Source: Pseudomonadota bacterium (GTDB lineage: Bacteria; Pseudomonadota; Alphaproteobacteria; Rhizobiales; Xanthobacteraceae). From it: a DNA stretch of 64,000 nucleotides. The translations under genes were made by a program, and so were the position numbers. The stretch spans positions 94,960 to 158,959 of the forward strand of contig JAEWIX010000040.1 in NCBI GenBank assembly GCA_023386885.1, given 5' to 3'. Positions within the stretch are counted from its first letter, which is position 1. Every line of letters begins with the position of its first letter. A model generated the notes under the pieces. It did not search any database and was not told the origin of the DNA. It worked only from the letters and a program-made list of their open reading frames with translations. Below are positions 51,985-61,322 of this stretch, in pieces.

Positions 51985-52316
51985 ACCGCCAACCTTGGAT
52001 CCGGCTTATGTAGGGTGTAGGCCGATGCCCAGGGAAGCAACTCGTCCAACCGTGCGGCGGACCAGCCATCGACAAGCTTCTCAAGGGCATCGGCAAGCCA
52101 GTGCTTGGCGTTGACGTCATTGAGCTTGCACGTCTCGATCAATGAAGCCAGCATCGCCCAGTTTTTAGCACCCTCGTCGCAACCGGCGAACAGCGCGTTC
52201 TTGGCATTGAGCTTAATCGGCCGCATCGCCCGCTCGCCCGCGTTCGTGTCCATTTCGATACGCCCGTCGTCAAGATACAGCGTCAGGCCATCCCAATGAC
52301 GGAACCTCGTGACCCA
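51981..52316 (-). pseudogene. IS66-family transposase (TnpC) C-terminal fragment
   Basis: About 110 residues of the end of an IS66 TnpC transposase: WVTRFRHWDGLTLYLDDGRIEMDTN leading to the catalytic-end motif NAGERAMRPIKLNAKNALFAGCDEGAKNWAMLASLIETCKLNDVNAKHWLADAL, and the closing LDELLPWASAY. The preceding roughly 400 residues of the protein are missing, and at about 52316 the sequence switches to an IS110 fragment. An internal ATG at 52253 is the only start, so the gene is dead. Confidence 0.82.
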
Positions 52317-52518
52317 ATGCCATAAGGACTCGAGCCCAGTGGTGTCCGGTCGCGCAAGCCTCGACGCCGATCAGGCACGGAGATAATGCAGTGAAGAATC
52401 CAACAACATCATCACGGCGCAGCTTGCGGCGGACGATGATCGCGCCGGCGCCATCGATCCCGTTAACCCGGAACACATGCTTGGCTATATCCAGCTCAAT
52501 TGCGGTAATCTTCTCCAT
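52317..52518 (-). pseudogene. IS110-family transposase N-terminal fragment
   Basis: The first about 65 residues of an IS110-family transposase: the start MEKITAIELDIAKHVFRVNGIDGAG with the first catalytic aspartate (LDIAK), then VRRKLRRDDVVGFFTAL, and CLIGVEACATGHHWARVLMALGHEV with the glutamate. After this the frame runs into the IS66 fragment and stops. It is a different branch from the intact IS110 copy at 17174. Together with the IS66 piece it records nested insertion and deletion. Confidence 0.8.
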
Positions 52519-52674
52519 GGACGGCTCTCCCTCACGTGACTTTCGACAGCCACAGTTTGGCACATTGCGATGCTGGGAGCGGAGGCCGTCCACGACATTA
52601 GGTCACACACAGCAATGCAAATTGGTCCCCGGCTGGCACGATACGAGACAATCCGGCAACGCGCGGAAGATCAG

Positions 52675-53907
52675 CTAAGTAGTCGGCAGGCGAACCTCTG
52701 ATCTAATTCTCGTCAACGTTCCGGCAGCCACTCCTACGCCAATAACGTATATCCAACCTTCAACGTAGTCGGAAATATGCGAGTTGAACAACGATGCGAA
52801 AAAATTTTGCGCAACGATAATAGTTCCCATGAATGCGGGCCAACCACTCCCACAGAACAATAAAAAATGAATTATCCACATCGAGAATAGGGTAATCATA
52901 CCCAGAGTGCCCCATTCTATGCCGAAATAGAGTGTCTGATTGTGCGGATTAGCTACGATCTCATTTGGGCTGACCTCTTTGCCAGAGGTGTCGCGCTCGA
53001 ATAGACTTCGGATGGAGCCCGTGCCGTGCCCGACAAGAGGTGCTGCGGAAATGAATTTAAGGGATTTTGTCCAATACAAAAGGCGTAGTCCCGCCGACGT
53101 TTCAGCATTATTCGTCTTATAGTCTATCAGTTGAGAATTGATGCTTTCAATTCGTTCGCGAAGATAGGGAGATCCAAGCCATAAAGCACACGCCGCTACA
53201 ATCAATGCCATAGCTACTAGCGCTAGCCGCCTCCAATTGAGATAGAGGGTTGCTAACAAAACTAGTAACAAGGGAAGCGATACCAGAGCCGTACGCGACG
53301 AAACAACAAACACCATATTGGCGATGAAAGCTGCACTGAGACTTGCGAAGAGGCCGACGTAAAAAATCTTTCCCGATCGCCATGCAAGAACGGAAAGAAG
53401 CCCACATCCGAATGCACAGATCAAGAATTCTTGGCCCTGCGTGATCCAGTTTTTGACAATTACCCCTGGTACATTGACTCTGGAAGTCACGAGCTGAGGA
53501 TCAATCCAGTTGAGCCATGACATAACAAGTAGGGTGCTGCATGATATAAGAAACGCGATGAAAACAACGTGACCTCGCTTTGATCGTTCGAACTGATAGA
53601 GTAGCACCGGAACGGCAAGCAATTTTGCAAGCGAAGCTGTAGCATGAATGCGTGACACCCATGGTGCCTCGGACCACAACATTCCTGTAACGCCTAGCCC
53701 GAATAGCGTGACGGCAGCCAAGCATTCGGGCCGTTTTAAGGTTTCGGAGAAGTCTTTGACGTTGAGTATTGGAACAACTGAAATAAGCCAAAGGACGGTG
53801 ATTAGCCCAAGAGCAGTAGTCGACCAAGGTAGTGTCGCTGCCATCAGAAATGCGAAGAAGTCCGGCCAAAAAGTTTTGCGAGAATGGTCGAGCACCCAAA
53901 GATCCAT
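52675..53907 (-). CDS. O-antigen ligase / polymerase-like membrane protein
   Basis: A 410-residue inner-membrane protein with about ten hydrophobic segments, of the Wzy/WaaL (O-antigen ligase) superfamily. The conserved periplasmic loop region, with PLVGHGTGSIRSLFERDTSGKEVSPNEIVANPHNQTLYFGIEWGTLGM (residues about 287-335), is characteristic; the histidine in NPHNQTL is the family's catalytic position. It either polymerises lipid-linked repeat units or transfers the glycan to an acceptor. A second such protein is at 62067. It is transcribed opposite to most of the cluster, in the direction of the nucleotide-sugar dehydrogenase gene at 54160. Confidence 0.85.
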   Translation of the reverse strand: MDLWVLDHSRKTFWPDFFAFLMAATLPWSTTALGLITVLWLISVVPILNVKDFSETLKRPECLAAVTLFGLGVTGMLWSEAPWVSRIHATASLAKLLAVPVLLYQFERSKRGHVVFIAFLISCSTLLVMSWLNWIDPQLVTSRVNVPGVIVKNWITQGQEFLICAFGCGLLSVLAWRSGKIFYVGLFASLSAAFIANMVFVVSSRTALVSLPLLLVLLATLYLNWRRLALVAMALIVAACALWLGSPYLRERIESINSQLIDYKTNNAETSAGLRLLYWTKSLKFISAAPLVGHGTGSIRSLFERDTSGKEVSPNEIVANPHNQTLYFGIEWGTLGMITLFSMWIIHFLLFCGSGWPAFMGTIIVAQNFFASLFNSHISDYVEGWIYVIGVGVAAGTLTRIRSEVRLPTT

Positions 53908-54159
53908 TTAATTTACCTCTGATATCGGGTCCCAATCGAACCAGCATAGGCCTTGAAGGTTTTCAACAGCAATTTTGGGAGAAAGACGGTTCGGTTCGTT
54001 CTTTTCACCGTTGAGTTCGTAACGTCAGGGGGCGCTTTTTGGATTGCTTGCGGTTCCACCTATGGACAACGCAGAATCGCTGCTTCACCGAGTCAATGGT
54101 CCACTTGATTTCTCTGAAATTTGCAGTTCGTAAGCTTGGGTTTTTGTGACTCAGTCAGG
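53908..54159. other. Intergenic, no recognisable gene
   Basis: 252 bases between two minus-strand genes. It probably carries the promoter of the ligase-like gene. The GC content is low. Confidence 0.35.
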
Positions 54160-55473
54160 CTAGAGCCTCCACAGTTCGACACCCGTAGGTCGCGCTGATC
54201 TGTCGAGAATCCCCTTGACATCGAGCACAACACCTTGGGCACCAACTAAAAGAGCGCTTATCAATGCCCAGCCTGATTTCCGATATTCTGCATGGGGAAC
54301 CGCCAGAATCACGGCCTCACTTGGACGTAGTTCGTTCATGGAGGTCAGGCGATATCCATATTCGCGCTTGAGTTCATCGGAATCGGCAAGCGGATCCACA
54401 AGTTGAACCTCAATACCAAAATGTTTCAGTGTCTCGACAATGTCCATGACACGACTGTTCCGGATATCTGGTACGTCCTCTTTGAATGTTACACCCAAAA
54501 TTGTCACCGTGCGCAGCGCACGCCCTTGTGCCATGGTAAGACGAATGCAATCGTGCGCGACTCGTACACCAACTCCATCATTAACACGCCGTCCAGCTAG
54601 GATTACCTGTGGGTGATATCCTTCGCGTTCCGCTCGATAGGTGAGGTAGTAGGGATCAACTCCGATGCAATGCCCGCCTACTAAGCCTGGAGTAAAATTC
54701 AAAAAGTTCCATTTTGTCGAAGCCGCTTTCAGGACATCTTGGGTATCAATGTTCAGCAAAAAGAAGATCTCAGAGAGTTCATTCATAAAGGCAATGTTGA
54801 TGTCGCGTTGGGTGTTCTCGATTACTTTGGCTGCTTCGGCAACTTTAATAGACGGAGCGATGTGAACGCCCGCTTCCACAACCGCTCCATATACTGCCGC
54901 AATGATTTCGGCAGTGCGCTTGTCCATACCGGAAACTACTTTGCGGATTGTCTCGAACCGGTGCTCCTTATCACCTGGATTGATTCTTTCAGGCGAGTAG
55001 CCCACGAAAAAATCAACGCCGGCTTTAAGTCCTGAGTGTTTCTCCAGAGTCGGAATACACTCCTCCTGAGTCGCACCAGGATAGACAGTCGACTCGTAAA
55101 CAACGATATCACCCCTGTTTAGGGCCTTTCCAACAGTGCTTGATGCGCCGAGCAACGGGCCGAGATCTGGTCTTCGAGCAGCGTCAATTGGTGTAGGTAC
55201 CGTTATAATATAGAAGTCGGCGACCTTTAGGTCATCAAAACTGTCAGTAAATTTAATAGCCGAACCTTTTAAGTCTGCACTATTCACTTCGAGGGTTAGG
55301 TCTACATTCTTTTTAAGAGCCTTGATGCGATGCTGACTGATGTCAAACCCAATAACGTTAGCACCGCGAAGTCCGAAACTAACGGCCACCGGCAAGCCTA
55401 CATATCCGAGACCAACCACGGCAATGGTCCGATTGAACGGAATTGCTAATTTGCTTGTCGCTGCTTCGCTCAT
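54160..55473 (-). CDS. Nucleotide-sugar dehydrogenase (TviB/WbpO-like)
   Basis: A 437-residue enzyme that oxidises a UDP-N-acetylhexosamine (or UDP-hexose) to the uronic acid with two NAD+. The NAD fold starts RTIAVVGLGYVGLPVAVSFGLRG (residues about 15-37). VYESTVYPGATQEECIP is near 120, and GYSPERINPGDKEHRFETIRKVVSG near 160. The catalytic cysteine is in LVGGHCIGVDPYYLTYRAE near 270, and ILGVTFKEDVPDIRNSRV near 325. I prefer ATG 55473, with GAGGG upstream, to 55488. This sequence type is closer to TviB/WbpO than to ugd at 41131. It is divergent from the epimerase at 55650, a pairing seen where UDP-GalNAcA-type sugars are made. Confidence 0.9.
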   Translation of the reverse strand: MSEAATSKLAIPFNRTIAVVGLGYVGLPVAVSFGLRGANVIGFDISQHRIKALKKNVDLTLEVNSADLKGSAIKFTDSFDDLKVADFYIITVPTPIDAARRPDLGPLLGASSTVGKALNRGDIVVYESTVYPGATQEECIPTLEKHSGLKAGVDFFVGYSPERINPGDKEHRFETIRKVVSGMDKRTAEIIAAVYGAVVEAGVHIAPSIKVAEAAKVIENTQRDINIAFMNELSEIFFLLNIDTQDVLKAASTKWNFLNFTPGLVGGHCIGVDPYYLTYRAEREGYHPQVILAGRRVNDGVGVRVAHDCIRLTMAQGRALRTVTILGVTFKEDVPDIRNSRVMDIVETLKHFGIEVQLVDPLADSDELKREYGYRLTSMNELRPSEAVILAVPHAEYRKSGWALISALLVGAQGVVLDVKGILDRSARPTGVELWRL

Positions 55474-55649
55474 TAACCGAGCCCTCATACTTGTGCTGTG
55501 CGAATAGGCTAATAGAAGATTGTCAAAATTGATGCAACCAGCACTGGCTTACTCGAACTGCGCCCTGGATTTCCTGGAACGATTGTTGCGGGATAGTCGG
55601 CATCTTCCTATAATCGCAGGGTAAATATGCAAGTGTCGTTGAGGGGTAT

Positions 55650-56684
55650 GTGCTGAAAATGGACATCAAACAGCGTTCTGTTTTGATTACCGGAGGGGCC
55701 GGGTTTATTGGATTTAGCCTCGCCAAAAGGTTGCTCGATGACGGCTGGAAGGTCACAAGCCTTGATGGCTTAACAAACTATTATGATGTGAATTTAAAGC
55801 GCAAGCGTTTAGCGATCTTGGCTAACTCAAATTCCTTTCGATCTCACGAGGCGATGCTTGAAGATATCGGAGGCGTACGTCGGGCTTTTGAGGATGCATC
55901 GCCTGATGTAGTGGTCCATTTAGCCGCACAAGCTGGAGTACGTTACAGCCTCGAGAATCCACGAGCCTATGTCGACTCGAATCTTATCGGGACATTTAAT
56001 GTCATGGAGCAGATTCGTGTGGCAAAGCCGGTTCACTTTCTTCTTGCATCAACTAGTTCAGTGTATGGCGCCAACACGGATATGCCGTTTGCGGAAACTG
56101 ACCGTACTGAGATGCCGATCACTCTTTACGCTGCGACCAAAAAGGCAACTGAAAATCTGACTCATTCCTATTCTCACCTTTGGTCCTTGCCAACGACAGT
56201 TTTCCGCTTTTTCACGGTCTATGGTCCCTGGGGGCGGCCGGATATGGCCTTATTCAAATTTGTTAGCGCGATGCTGAATGACAAGCCAATCGACGTCTAT
56301 GGGGATGGAAAAATGCGTCGTGACTTTACGTACATAGATGATCTGGTCGAAAGTATAGTTCGATTGATTGATGTTCCGCCTGTGCTTGGATGTCCCGTAT
56401 CAGCAGTAGCGGACTCACTATCGTCCGCAGCTCCACATCGAGTTGTCAATATTGGTGGAGGTCGACCCGTTGAACTTCTGAATTTCATTAGCGTAATCGA
56501 ACAATGCTTGGGGCGACGAGCAAAGAAGAACATGATGCCCATGCAGCCGGGCGATGTTAGAGATACTTATGCGAAGTCTGATTTGCTAGAAGTGCTTACC
56601 GGATACAAGCCGGACACATCGGTCGAAAAAGGCGTGCAGTCATTCGTTGACTGGTATATCGCTCACTACCGAGCATCTGTGTAA
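55650..56684 (+). CDS. NAD-dependent nucleotide-sugar epimerase (UDP-uronate 4-epimerase-like)
   Basis: A 344-residue extended SDR. NAD binding is VLITGGAGFIGFSLAKRL (residues 9-26). NYYDVNLKRKRLAIL near 45, VVHLAAQAGVRYSLENPRAYVDSNLIGTFNVME near 83-116, the catalytic STSSVYG serine near 128 and YAATKKA near 149 follow. The FFTVYGPWGRPDMALFKF stretch near 176 is typical of UDP-glucuronate 4-epimerases. Start is GTG 55650 or ATG 55659; GAGGGG lies upstream of both. It would invert C4 of the uronic acid supplied by the dehydrogenases at 41131 or 54160. It starts a plus-strand run of tightly packed genes. Confidence 0.9.
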   Translation: MLKMDIKQRSVLITGGAGFIGFSLAKRLLDDGWKVTSLDGLTNYYDVNLKRKRLAILANSNSFRSHEAMLEDIGGVRRAFEDASPDVVVHLAAQAGVRYSLENPRAYVDSNLIGTFNVMEQIRVAKPVHFLLASTSSVYGANTDMPFAETDRTEMPITLYAATKKATENLTHSYSHLWSLPTTVFRFFTVYGPWGRPDMALFKFVSAMLNDKPIDVYGDGKMRRDFTYIDDLVESIVRLIDVPPVLGCPVSAVADSLSSAAPHRVVNIGGGRPVELLNFISVIEQCLGRRAKKNMMPMQPGDVRDTYAKSDLLEVLTGYKPDTSVEKGVQSFVDWYIAHYRASV

Positions 56685-57841
56685 TGGCCAAGGTCGCTAT
56701 TATTGCAGGATCAGCAGACTCGTTGGTGAATTTCCGCGGCACGCTCATCACCGCGATGCAGGCGGATGGTCATGAAGTATTCGCGGTCGGCCCAGCGGCG
56801 GATATTGAGACCGAGAGATGGTTAAAACTGCACCAGGTTGGCTTCACTGCGGTCTCACTTGCGCGCACTGGCATCTCTCCTCTGCAAGATTTCAGGACGT
56901 TGCTGCAACTGATGTCTGTACTACGGGCTATGCGGCCAGACATCGTACTTGGCTATACGATTAAACCAGTGATCTATGGCACAGTTGCTGCGCGTCTCTC
57001 CGGTATCAGGCGCTGCGCAGTAATGATCACTGGATTGGGTTATGCTTTTACCGACGGCCGTAGCTCTTTAAAGCGGCGTATTGTGAGTTTCGCCGCTCGA
57101 ATACTATATCGTTTGGCGCTGCGTTTTTCAGACAGTATAATTTTTCAGAATACAGATGATCGAGAGCTGTTCCGCAAACTTAGGATCATCAAGTCTCTTT
57201 CGAAAACAACTATTGTTAATGGTTCTGGGGTCGATATCGACTATTTCGCACCAGCTTTGCGACCCGATGGCCCTCGTTTCCTAATGATTGGACGACTTGT
57301 CGCGGACAAGGGAGTTGCCGAATACTTAGCCGCTGCACGACAAGTCAAGCAGCGATTGTCAGGAGTGCAGTTCCAATTGATTGGTCCTACGGACTCAAAC
57401 CCTTCGGCACTGGATCCCATGTTGGTAGATCATGCTATAGCTGATGGAATTGTAGAGTATGGAGGTGAAGTTAGAGATGTTCGACCTGCCATTACCTCGT
57501 GCAGCGTCTTTGTTTTGCCTTCCTATCGTGAGGGTACTCCACGTTCTGTGCTTGAGGCCATGTCAATGGAGCGAGCGATCATAACAACGGATGCACCAGG
57601 TTGCCGGGAAACTGTGACGGACGGGCTCAACGGATTTCTTGTTCCGGTAAGGTCCGTTGATGGCTTGGTTAGTGCAATGTTGAAACTTGCAATGAATTCG
57701 GATTTGCGAGCGTCTATGGGTGAAGCGAGTCGGCAGTTAGTTCTCGCTAAATTCCGAGCGGATGAGGTCGCGCGAGCAGTTATTGTGGCCATGAGGCTGG
57801 AGCCCAAAGTGGGTGTCAGAGCAGGTCAGGAGTCGAGCTAG
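56684..57841 (+). CDS. Family 4 glycosyltransferase (PglA-like)
   Basis: A 385-residue GT-B fold glycosyltransferase. The N-terminal acceptor domain starts KVAIIAGSADSLVNFRGTLITAMQADGHEVFAV (residues 3-35). The linker and donor domain contains FLMIGRLVADKGVAEYLAAARQVK near 205-228 and the nucleotide-sugar-binding FVLPSYREGTPRSVLEAMSMERAIITTDAPGCRETV near 277-312, with the EX7E motif. It probably adds the second sugar to the lipid-linked glycan. Its stop shares a base with the start of the asparagine-synthase-like gene, so the two are coupled. Confidence 0.9.
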   Translation: MAKVAIIAGSADSLVNFRGTLITAMQADGHEVFAVGPAADIETERWLKLHQVGFTAVSLARTGISPLQDFRTLLQLMSVLRAMRPDIVLGYTIKPVIYGTVAARLSGIRRCAVMITGLGYAFTDGRSSLKRRIVSFAARILYRLALRFSDSIIFQNTDDRELFRKLRIIKSLSKTTIVNGSGVDIDYFAPALRPDGPRFLMIGRLVADKGVAEYLAAARQVKQRLSGVQFQLIGPTDSNPSALDPMLVDHAIADGIVEYGGEVRDVRPAITSCSVFVLPSYREGTPRSVLEAMSMERAIITTDAPGCRETVTDGLNGFLVPVRSVDGLVSAMLKLAMNSDLRASMGEASRQLVLAKFRADEVARAVIVAMRLEPKVGVRAGQESS

Positions 57842-59799
57842 TGTGCGGCATTGCAGGAATTCTAACCAAGCCTGGCGCGGTCGTCCCAGCCACTTGGCTA
57901 GAGCAGATAACAGGAGCAATACTCCATCGTGGGCCCGATGCAGGTGGATACTTTCGTGACGAAAGTGCTGGCGTGCATTTGGGACATCGGCGGCTTTCCA
58001 TTATCGATTTGTCGTCCAATGGAGCACAACCTATGGCGTCCCATTCCGGACGCTACGTTGTTGTGCTGAACGGGGAAATTTATAATTATCGCTCGCTCAG
58101 GCGTGAGATCGACGGTCAACACCACCGTAACTGGCGCGGTACATCTGATACTGAGGTGTTCTTGGCCGCTATTGAAATCTGGGGTCTTGATACGACGCTC
58201 GCAAAAGCTGAAGGCATGTTCGCTTTTGCTTTGTGGGATTGCGAGCAGCACGTTTTAACACTGGCTCGCGATCGGTTTGGGGAGAAGCCGCTTTATGTTG
58301 GGCAAGTAGCGAGTGGTTTGGTATTTGCATCACAATTGAAGGCGATTATGAGATGTCCGGGGTTTTCGGGTATCAATAATGATGATGCCGTCGATAGTTT
58401 TCTCTTGTTAAGCTATATTCCGGAGCCGTTGACGCCGTTCAAGAATGTTTGGAAGGTACCGCCAGGCTGCTACGTTCAATTACGGCCCGGAATGAGAACT
58501 ATCTCGCCGGTTGCTTATTGGGATGCGTGTGCCGTAGCTGTTAACGCGCGGCAACTTGCTCGGTCGGAGCCGAAATCTCGCTCAGATACGGTTTGTTTAA
58601 TTCAGGATCGTCTACAGACCGTTGTCGGTCGTCAGATGGTGGCCGACGTTCCTTTGGGAGCATTTTTGTCCGGTGGCATAGATTCCTCGCTCGTCGTTGC
58701 ACTGATGCAATCGCAATCGACACGTCCGATTAAAACCTTCACGATTGGATTCGAGGAGCGGGCTTATAATGAGGCGACTCACGCCCGAGCGATTGCCGCT
58801 CATTTGGGAACGGACCATACGGAGGTCGTCCTCAGTTGGTCTGAAGCACTTTCCTTTATAGAGAGGCTGCCGGATATTTATGATGAGCCTTTTGCGGACT
58901 CATCTCAGTTGCCAACTTATTTGGTCTCAAAGATAGCTCGCACGTCCGTCACAGTGTCACTATCCGGTGACGGGGGGGATGAGATCTTTGGCGGATATAA
59001 TCGTCACCTCTGGGCTATGCGCTATCAGAGAACTATCGATAAGATGCCTGAAGGTGTTCGTAAACCATTAGGGTTCGTTATCAGCACAGCGGCGCAGCCT
59101 CGATTTTCCACCATTCTGGGAGCTATTTATAGCGTGCTCGGCCACTCGACCCGCTTGCCCAGCGAGAAGCTAAATAAAATTGCGCAAGCGCTTTTGACGG
59201 ATGATACGTTTAGTCTCTATCTCGGATTGATACGGCGCGATGAAGGGTTAATTGATGCTAAGTCGCTGCGTGCTGGGCTTGCTGAAAAGTATGCAGCTGT
59301 TTCTGAAGGAGGATTAACATTATCAGAAATAATGATGTTACTCGATACGCTGACCTATCTGCCAGGTGATATTCTTGCAAAGGTGGATCGCGCCTCAATG
59401 GCCGTCTCGCTAGAAACGAGAGTGCCCTTTCTAGACCACAGGTTATTTGAAATGGCATGGCAATTGCCGATTTCTAGTAAACTAGAGATGGGGCAATCCA
59501 AGAAGGTGTTGCGGGATATCTTGGCTAAGCATGTTCCTGTGAGTCTATTTGAACGTCCAAAGGCGGGGTTTGGAGTTCCGATTGATCGCTGGCTTCGTGG
59601 ACCGCTACACGGTTGGGCAATAGAGCTTTTGGATGAGTTCCAGCGGTCTTCGTCACCGCATCAAGCTTATGCCGTCACTCACGCTCGTGCTGAGTTCACC
59701 TCAGGCCGTGGACATTTACATCATTTCCTTTGGAACGCTGTGATGCTCCAGGCATGGAAACAACTCCATCTGTGCGATGCTGTTGCGGGTGCCGCTTGA
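57841..59799 (+). CDS. Asparagine synthase-type glutamine amidotransferase (AsnB-like)
   Basis: A 652-residue protein with an N-terminal class II glutaminase (MCGIAGIL; Cys2 is the nucleophile once Met is removed) and a C-terminal ATP-dependent amide-forming domain. The PP-loop SGGIDSSLVVAL is near residues 278-289, and SLSGDGGDEIFGGYNRH near 375-391. The start is GTG. In polysaccharide clusters such proteins often amidate the carboxyl of a uronic acid (WbpS-like) instead of aspartate. With two uronate-making dehydrogenases in the same locus, that role is plausible. It overlaps the flippase gene by 23 bases. Confidence 0.9.
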   Translation: MCGIAGILTKPGAVVPATWLEQITGAILHRGPDAGGYFRDESAGVHLGHRRLSIIDLSSNGAQPMASHSGRYVVVLNGEIYNYRSLRREIDGQHHRNWRGTSDTEVFLAAIEIWGLDTTLAKAEGMFAFALWDCEQHVLTLARDRFGEKPLYVGQVASGLVFASQLKAIMRCPGFSGINNDDAVDSFLLLSYIPEPLTPFKNVWKVPPGCYVQLRPGMRTISPVAYWDACAVAVNARQLARSEPKSRSDTVCLIQDRLQTVVGRQMVADVPLGAFLSGGIDSSLVVALMQSQSTRPIKTFTIGFEERAYNEATHARAIAAHLGTDHTEVVLSWSEALSFIERLPDIYDEPFADSSQLPTYLVSKIARTSVTVSLSGDGGDEIFGGYNRHLWAMRYQRTIDKMPEGVRKPLGFVISTAAQPRFSTILGAIYSVLGHSTRLPSEKLNKIAQALLTDDTFSLYLGLIRRDEGLIDAKSLRAGLAEKYAAVSEGGLTLSEIMMLLDTLTYLPGDILAKVDRASMAVSLETRVPFLDHRLFEMAWQLPISSKLEMGQSKKVLRDILAKHVPVSLFERPKAGFGVPIDRWLRGPLHGWAIELLDEFQRSSSPHQAYAVTHARAEFTSGRGHLHHFLWNAVMLQAWKQLHLCDAVAGAA

Positions 59800-61258
59800 G
59801 TATTTCAACCGACTCCGGACTAAAATCGCTCCTACGATGATGCGCTTTATAGGTATCTACGGAATCAATGCGCTTTCATTTTCCATGAATGTTGCGGCGA
59901 TTTTTGTTTATTCGCGACTTGGCGGGGCAGTTGGGTACGGCACCTACGGTATCTACGTTGTGTTTATGAGTCTGTATACACTCGTTGATACGTCCGTATT
60001 GAAAGCAGCTCTTGCAATCTCCTCGGTCGAACGACGGTCGACTGTTGAGCATCATGCAACGTCTGCGTCGTTGCATTTTATTCGACGGGCGATAGCGCCA
60101 ATTGTGCTGTGCTCAGCCGGCGTGGTATTTGTCGGTGATTATCTGTTTCCGAAAGATGGTATAACATCGACCGGAGGCACTTTGATTGCTCTCATCGCAG
60201 TCGCTGAGTATCTCTTATCATATCCTTCAACTCGATTGAGTTTTCATTTGGTGACGGAAGGGAGGTTTACTGCGCTTTATAGTTGGCGCTTGGTCGGGAC
60301 TGTGCTCCGACACATTGTCGCTTGGACAACACTGCTCGCGACAGGCTCGATTCTAGCGGCGATTGCCGCGATCGTGATTAAGGGACTAATCTTTGGGCTA
60401 GGGTCTCATCTGTGGAGGCGTCGACGATACTCAATGCCGAACGTTGCACCGGCTCGCATTGATATGAGGCCGTTCGGGATGCTGGCACACTATTTTGCAG
60501 CCTCACTTGGTCTATTGACCATTCAGGAAATACCCACGGTGTTTATCGATCACGCTTTCGGGCGAGAAGCCTTAGGGCACTACCGCTTCTTTTATGACCT
60601 GTGTGCGGCCGTCTGGTTCGTCGCAACGATCTATCCAACAGTTCTATTTAGTAGTCTTCTACCCAAAGGTAGCCAATTCAATCTGGCGGCTGTGATTGAG
60701 CGGGTGAGATCGATTGGGAATGTGCTGATCTTATTCCATTTAACATATTTTTTTGCGGTTTGTTTGGCTCTTGGTGCTAGCTCTATGATGAACTTCGACC
60801 TCTTTGATGCACAGAGCTCTTATAGCATTGCTCTGGTTGGTGCAGTTAGTATCCTAGGTTATAATCGCTTTCTGATAGAGGCTAATCAGGCGATTGGGAA
60901 AAGCCGAGCGGTCTTTCGGAGCGTTGGCGTCAGCGCGCTGTTGGTTGGCATACTTCTTCTGCTCTGCACTGGGAGTCTTGGTACCTATGCTATCGGTATC
61001 GGATGGATGATCGGGCAACTGTTTCTATGTATTGCCTTAACCGCAATTTTTGATGAAGCATCTGGTCGGCAATCTGCTCTTTTGTTACTTCGAACCTTAG
61101 TGTTCGCCGCCCTACCAGTCGTATTGGCTTTCATAGCGCAAACGTCGTTATCTAATCGGGAATTTCTGAGTGTTATGTTCGTTGCCACCGTGGCGGGTTT
61201 GGCATTAACGACGCGGCTTGGGCTGCATACGTATCGAACTATATGGCCGAATATGTGA
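59777..61258 (+). CDS. Polysaccharide flippase (Wzx-like)
   Basis: A 493-residue inner-membrane protein with 12 or more hydrophobic segments, of the MOP / oligosaccharide flippase type. It begins MMRFIGIYGINALSFSMNVAAIFVYSRLGGAVGYGTYGIYVVFMSLYTL, the standard Wzx opening. Later segments include VVIKGLIFGLG and the final ATVAGLALTTRLGLHTYR. It would turn the undecaprenyl-linked repeat unit to the periplasm. It overlaps the AsnB-like gene by 23 bases. The C-terminal half is divergent, so the call rests on topology, the N terminus and context. Confidence 0.8.
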   Translation: MLLRVPLEYFNRLRTKIAPTMMRFIGIYGINALSFSMNVAAIFVYSRLGGAVGYGTYGIYVVFMSLYTLVDTSVLKAALAISSVERRSTVEHHATSASLHFIRRAIAPIVLCSAGVVFVGDYLFPKDGITSTGGTLIALIAVAEYLLSYPSTRLSFHLVTEGRFTALYSWRLVGTVLRHIVAWTTLLATGSILAAIAAIVIKGLIFGLGSHLWRRRRYSMPNVAPARIDMRPFGMLAHYFAASLGLLTIQEIPTVFIDHAFGREALGHYRFFYDLCAAVWFVATIYPTVLFSSLLPKGSQFNLAAVIERVRSIGNVLILFHLTYFFAVCLALGASSMMNFDLFDAQSSYSIALVGAVSILGYNRFLIEANQAIGKSRAVFRSVGVSALLVGILLLLCTGSLGTYAIGIGWMIGQLFLCIALTAIFDEASGRQSALLLLRTLVFAALPVVLAFIAQTSLSNREFLSVMFVATVAGLALTTRLGLHTYRTIWPNM

Positions 61259-61322
61259 GGCATGGAACGATTAAGGACTCTCTTGCGAAGAGATGCTGGT
61301 CTTGACAAGAAGGATTTTTTCA

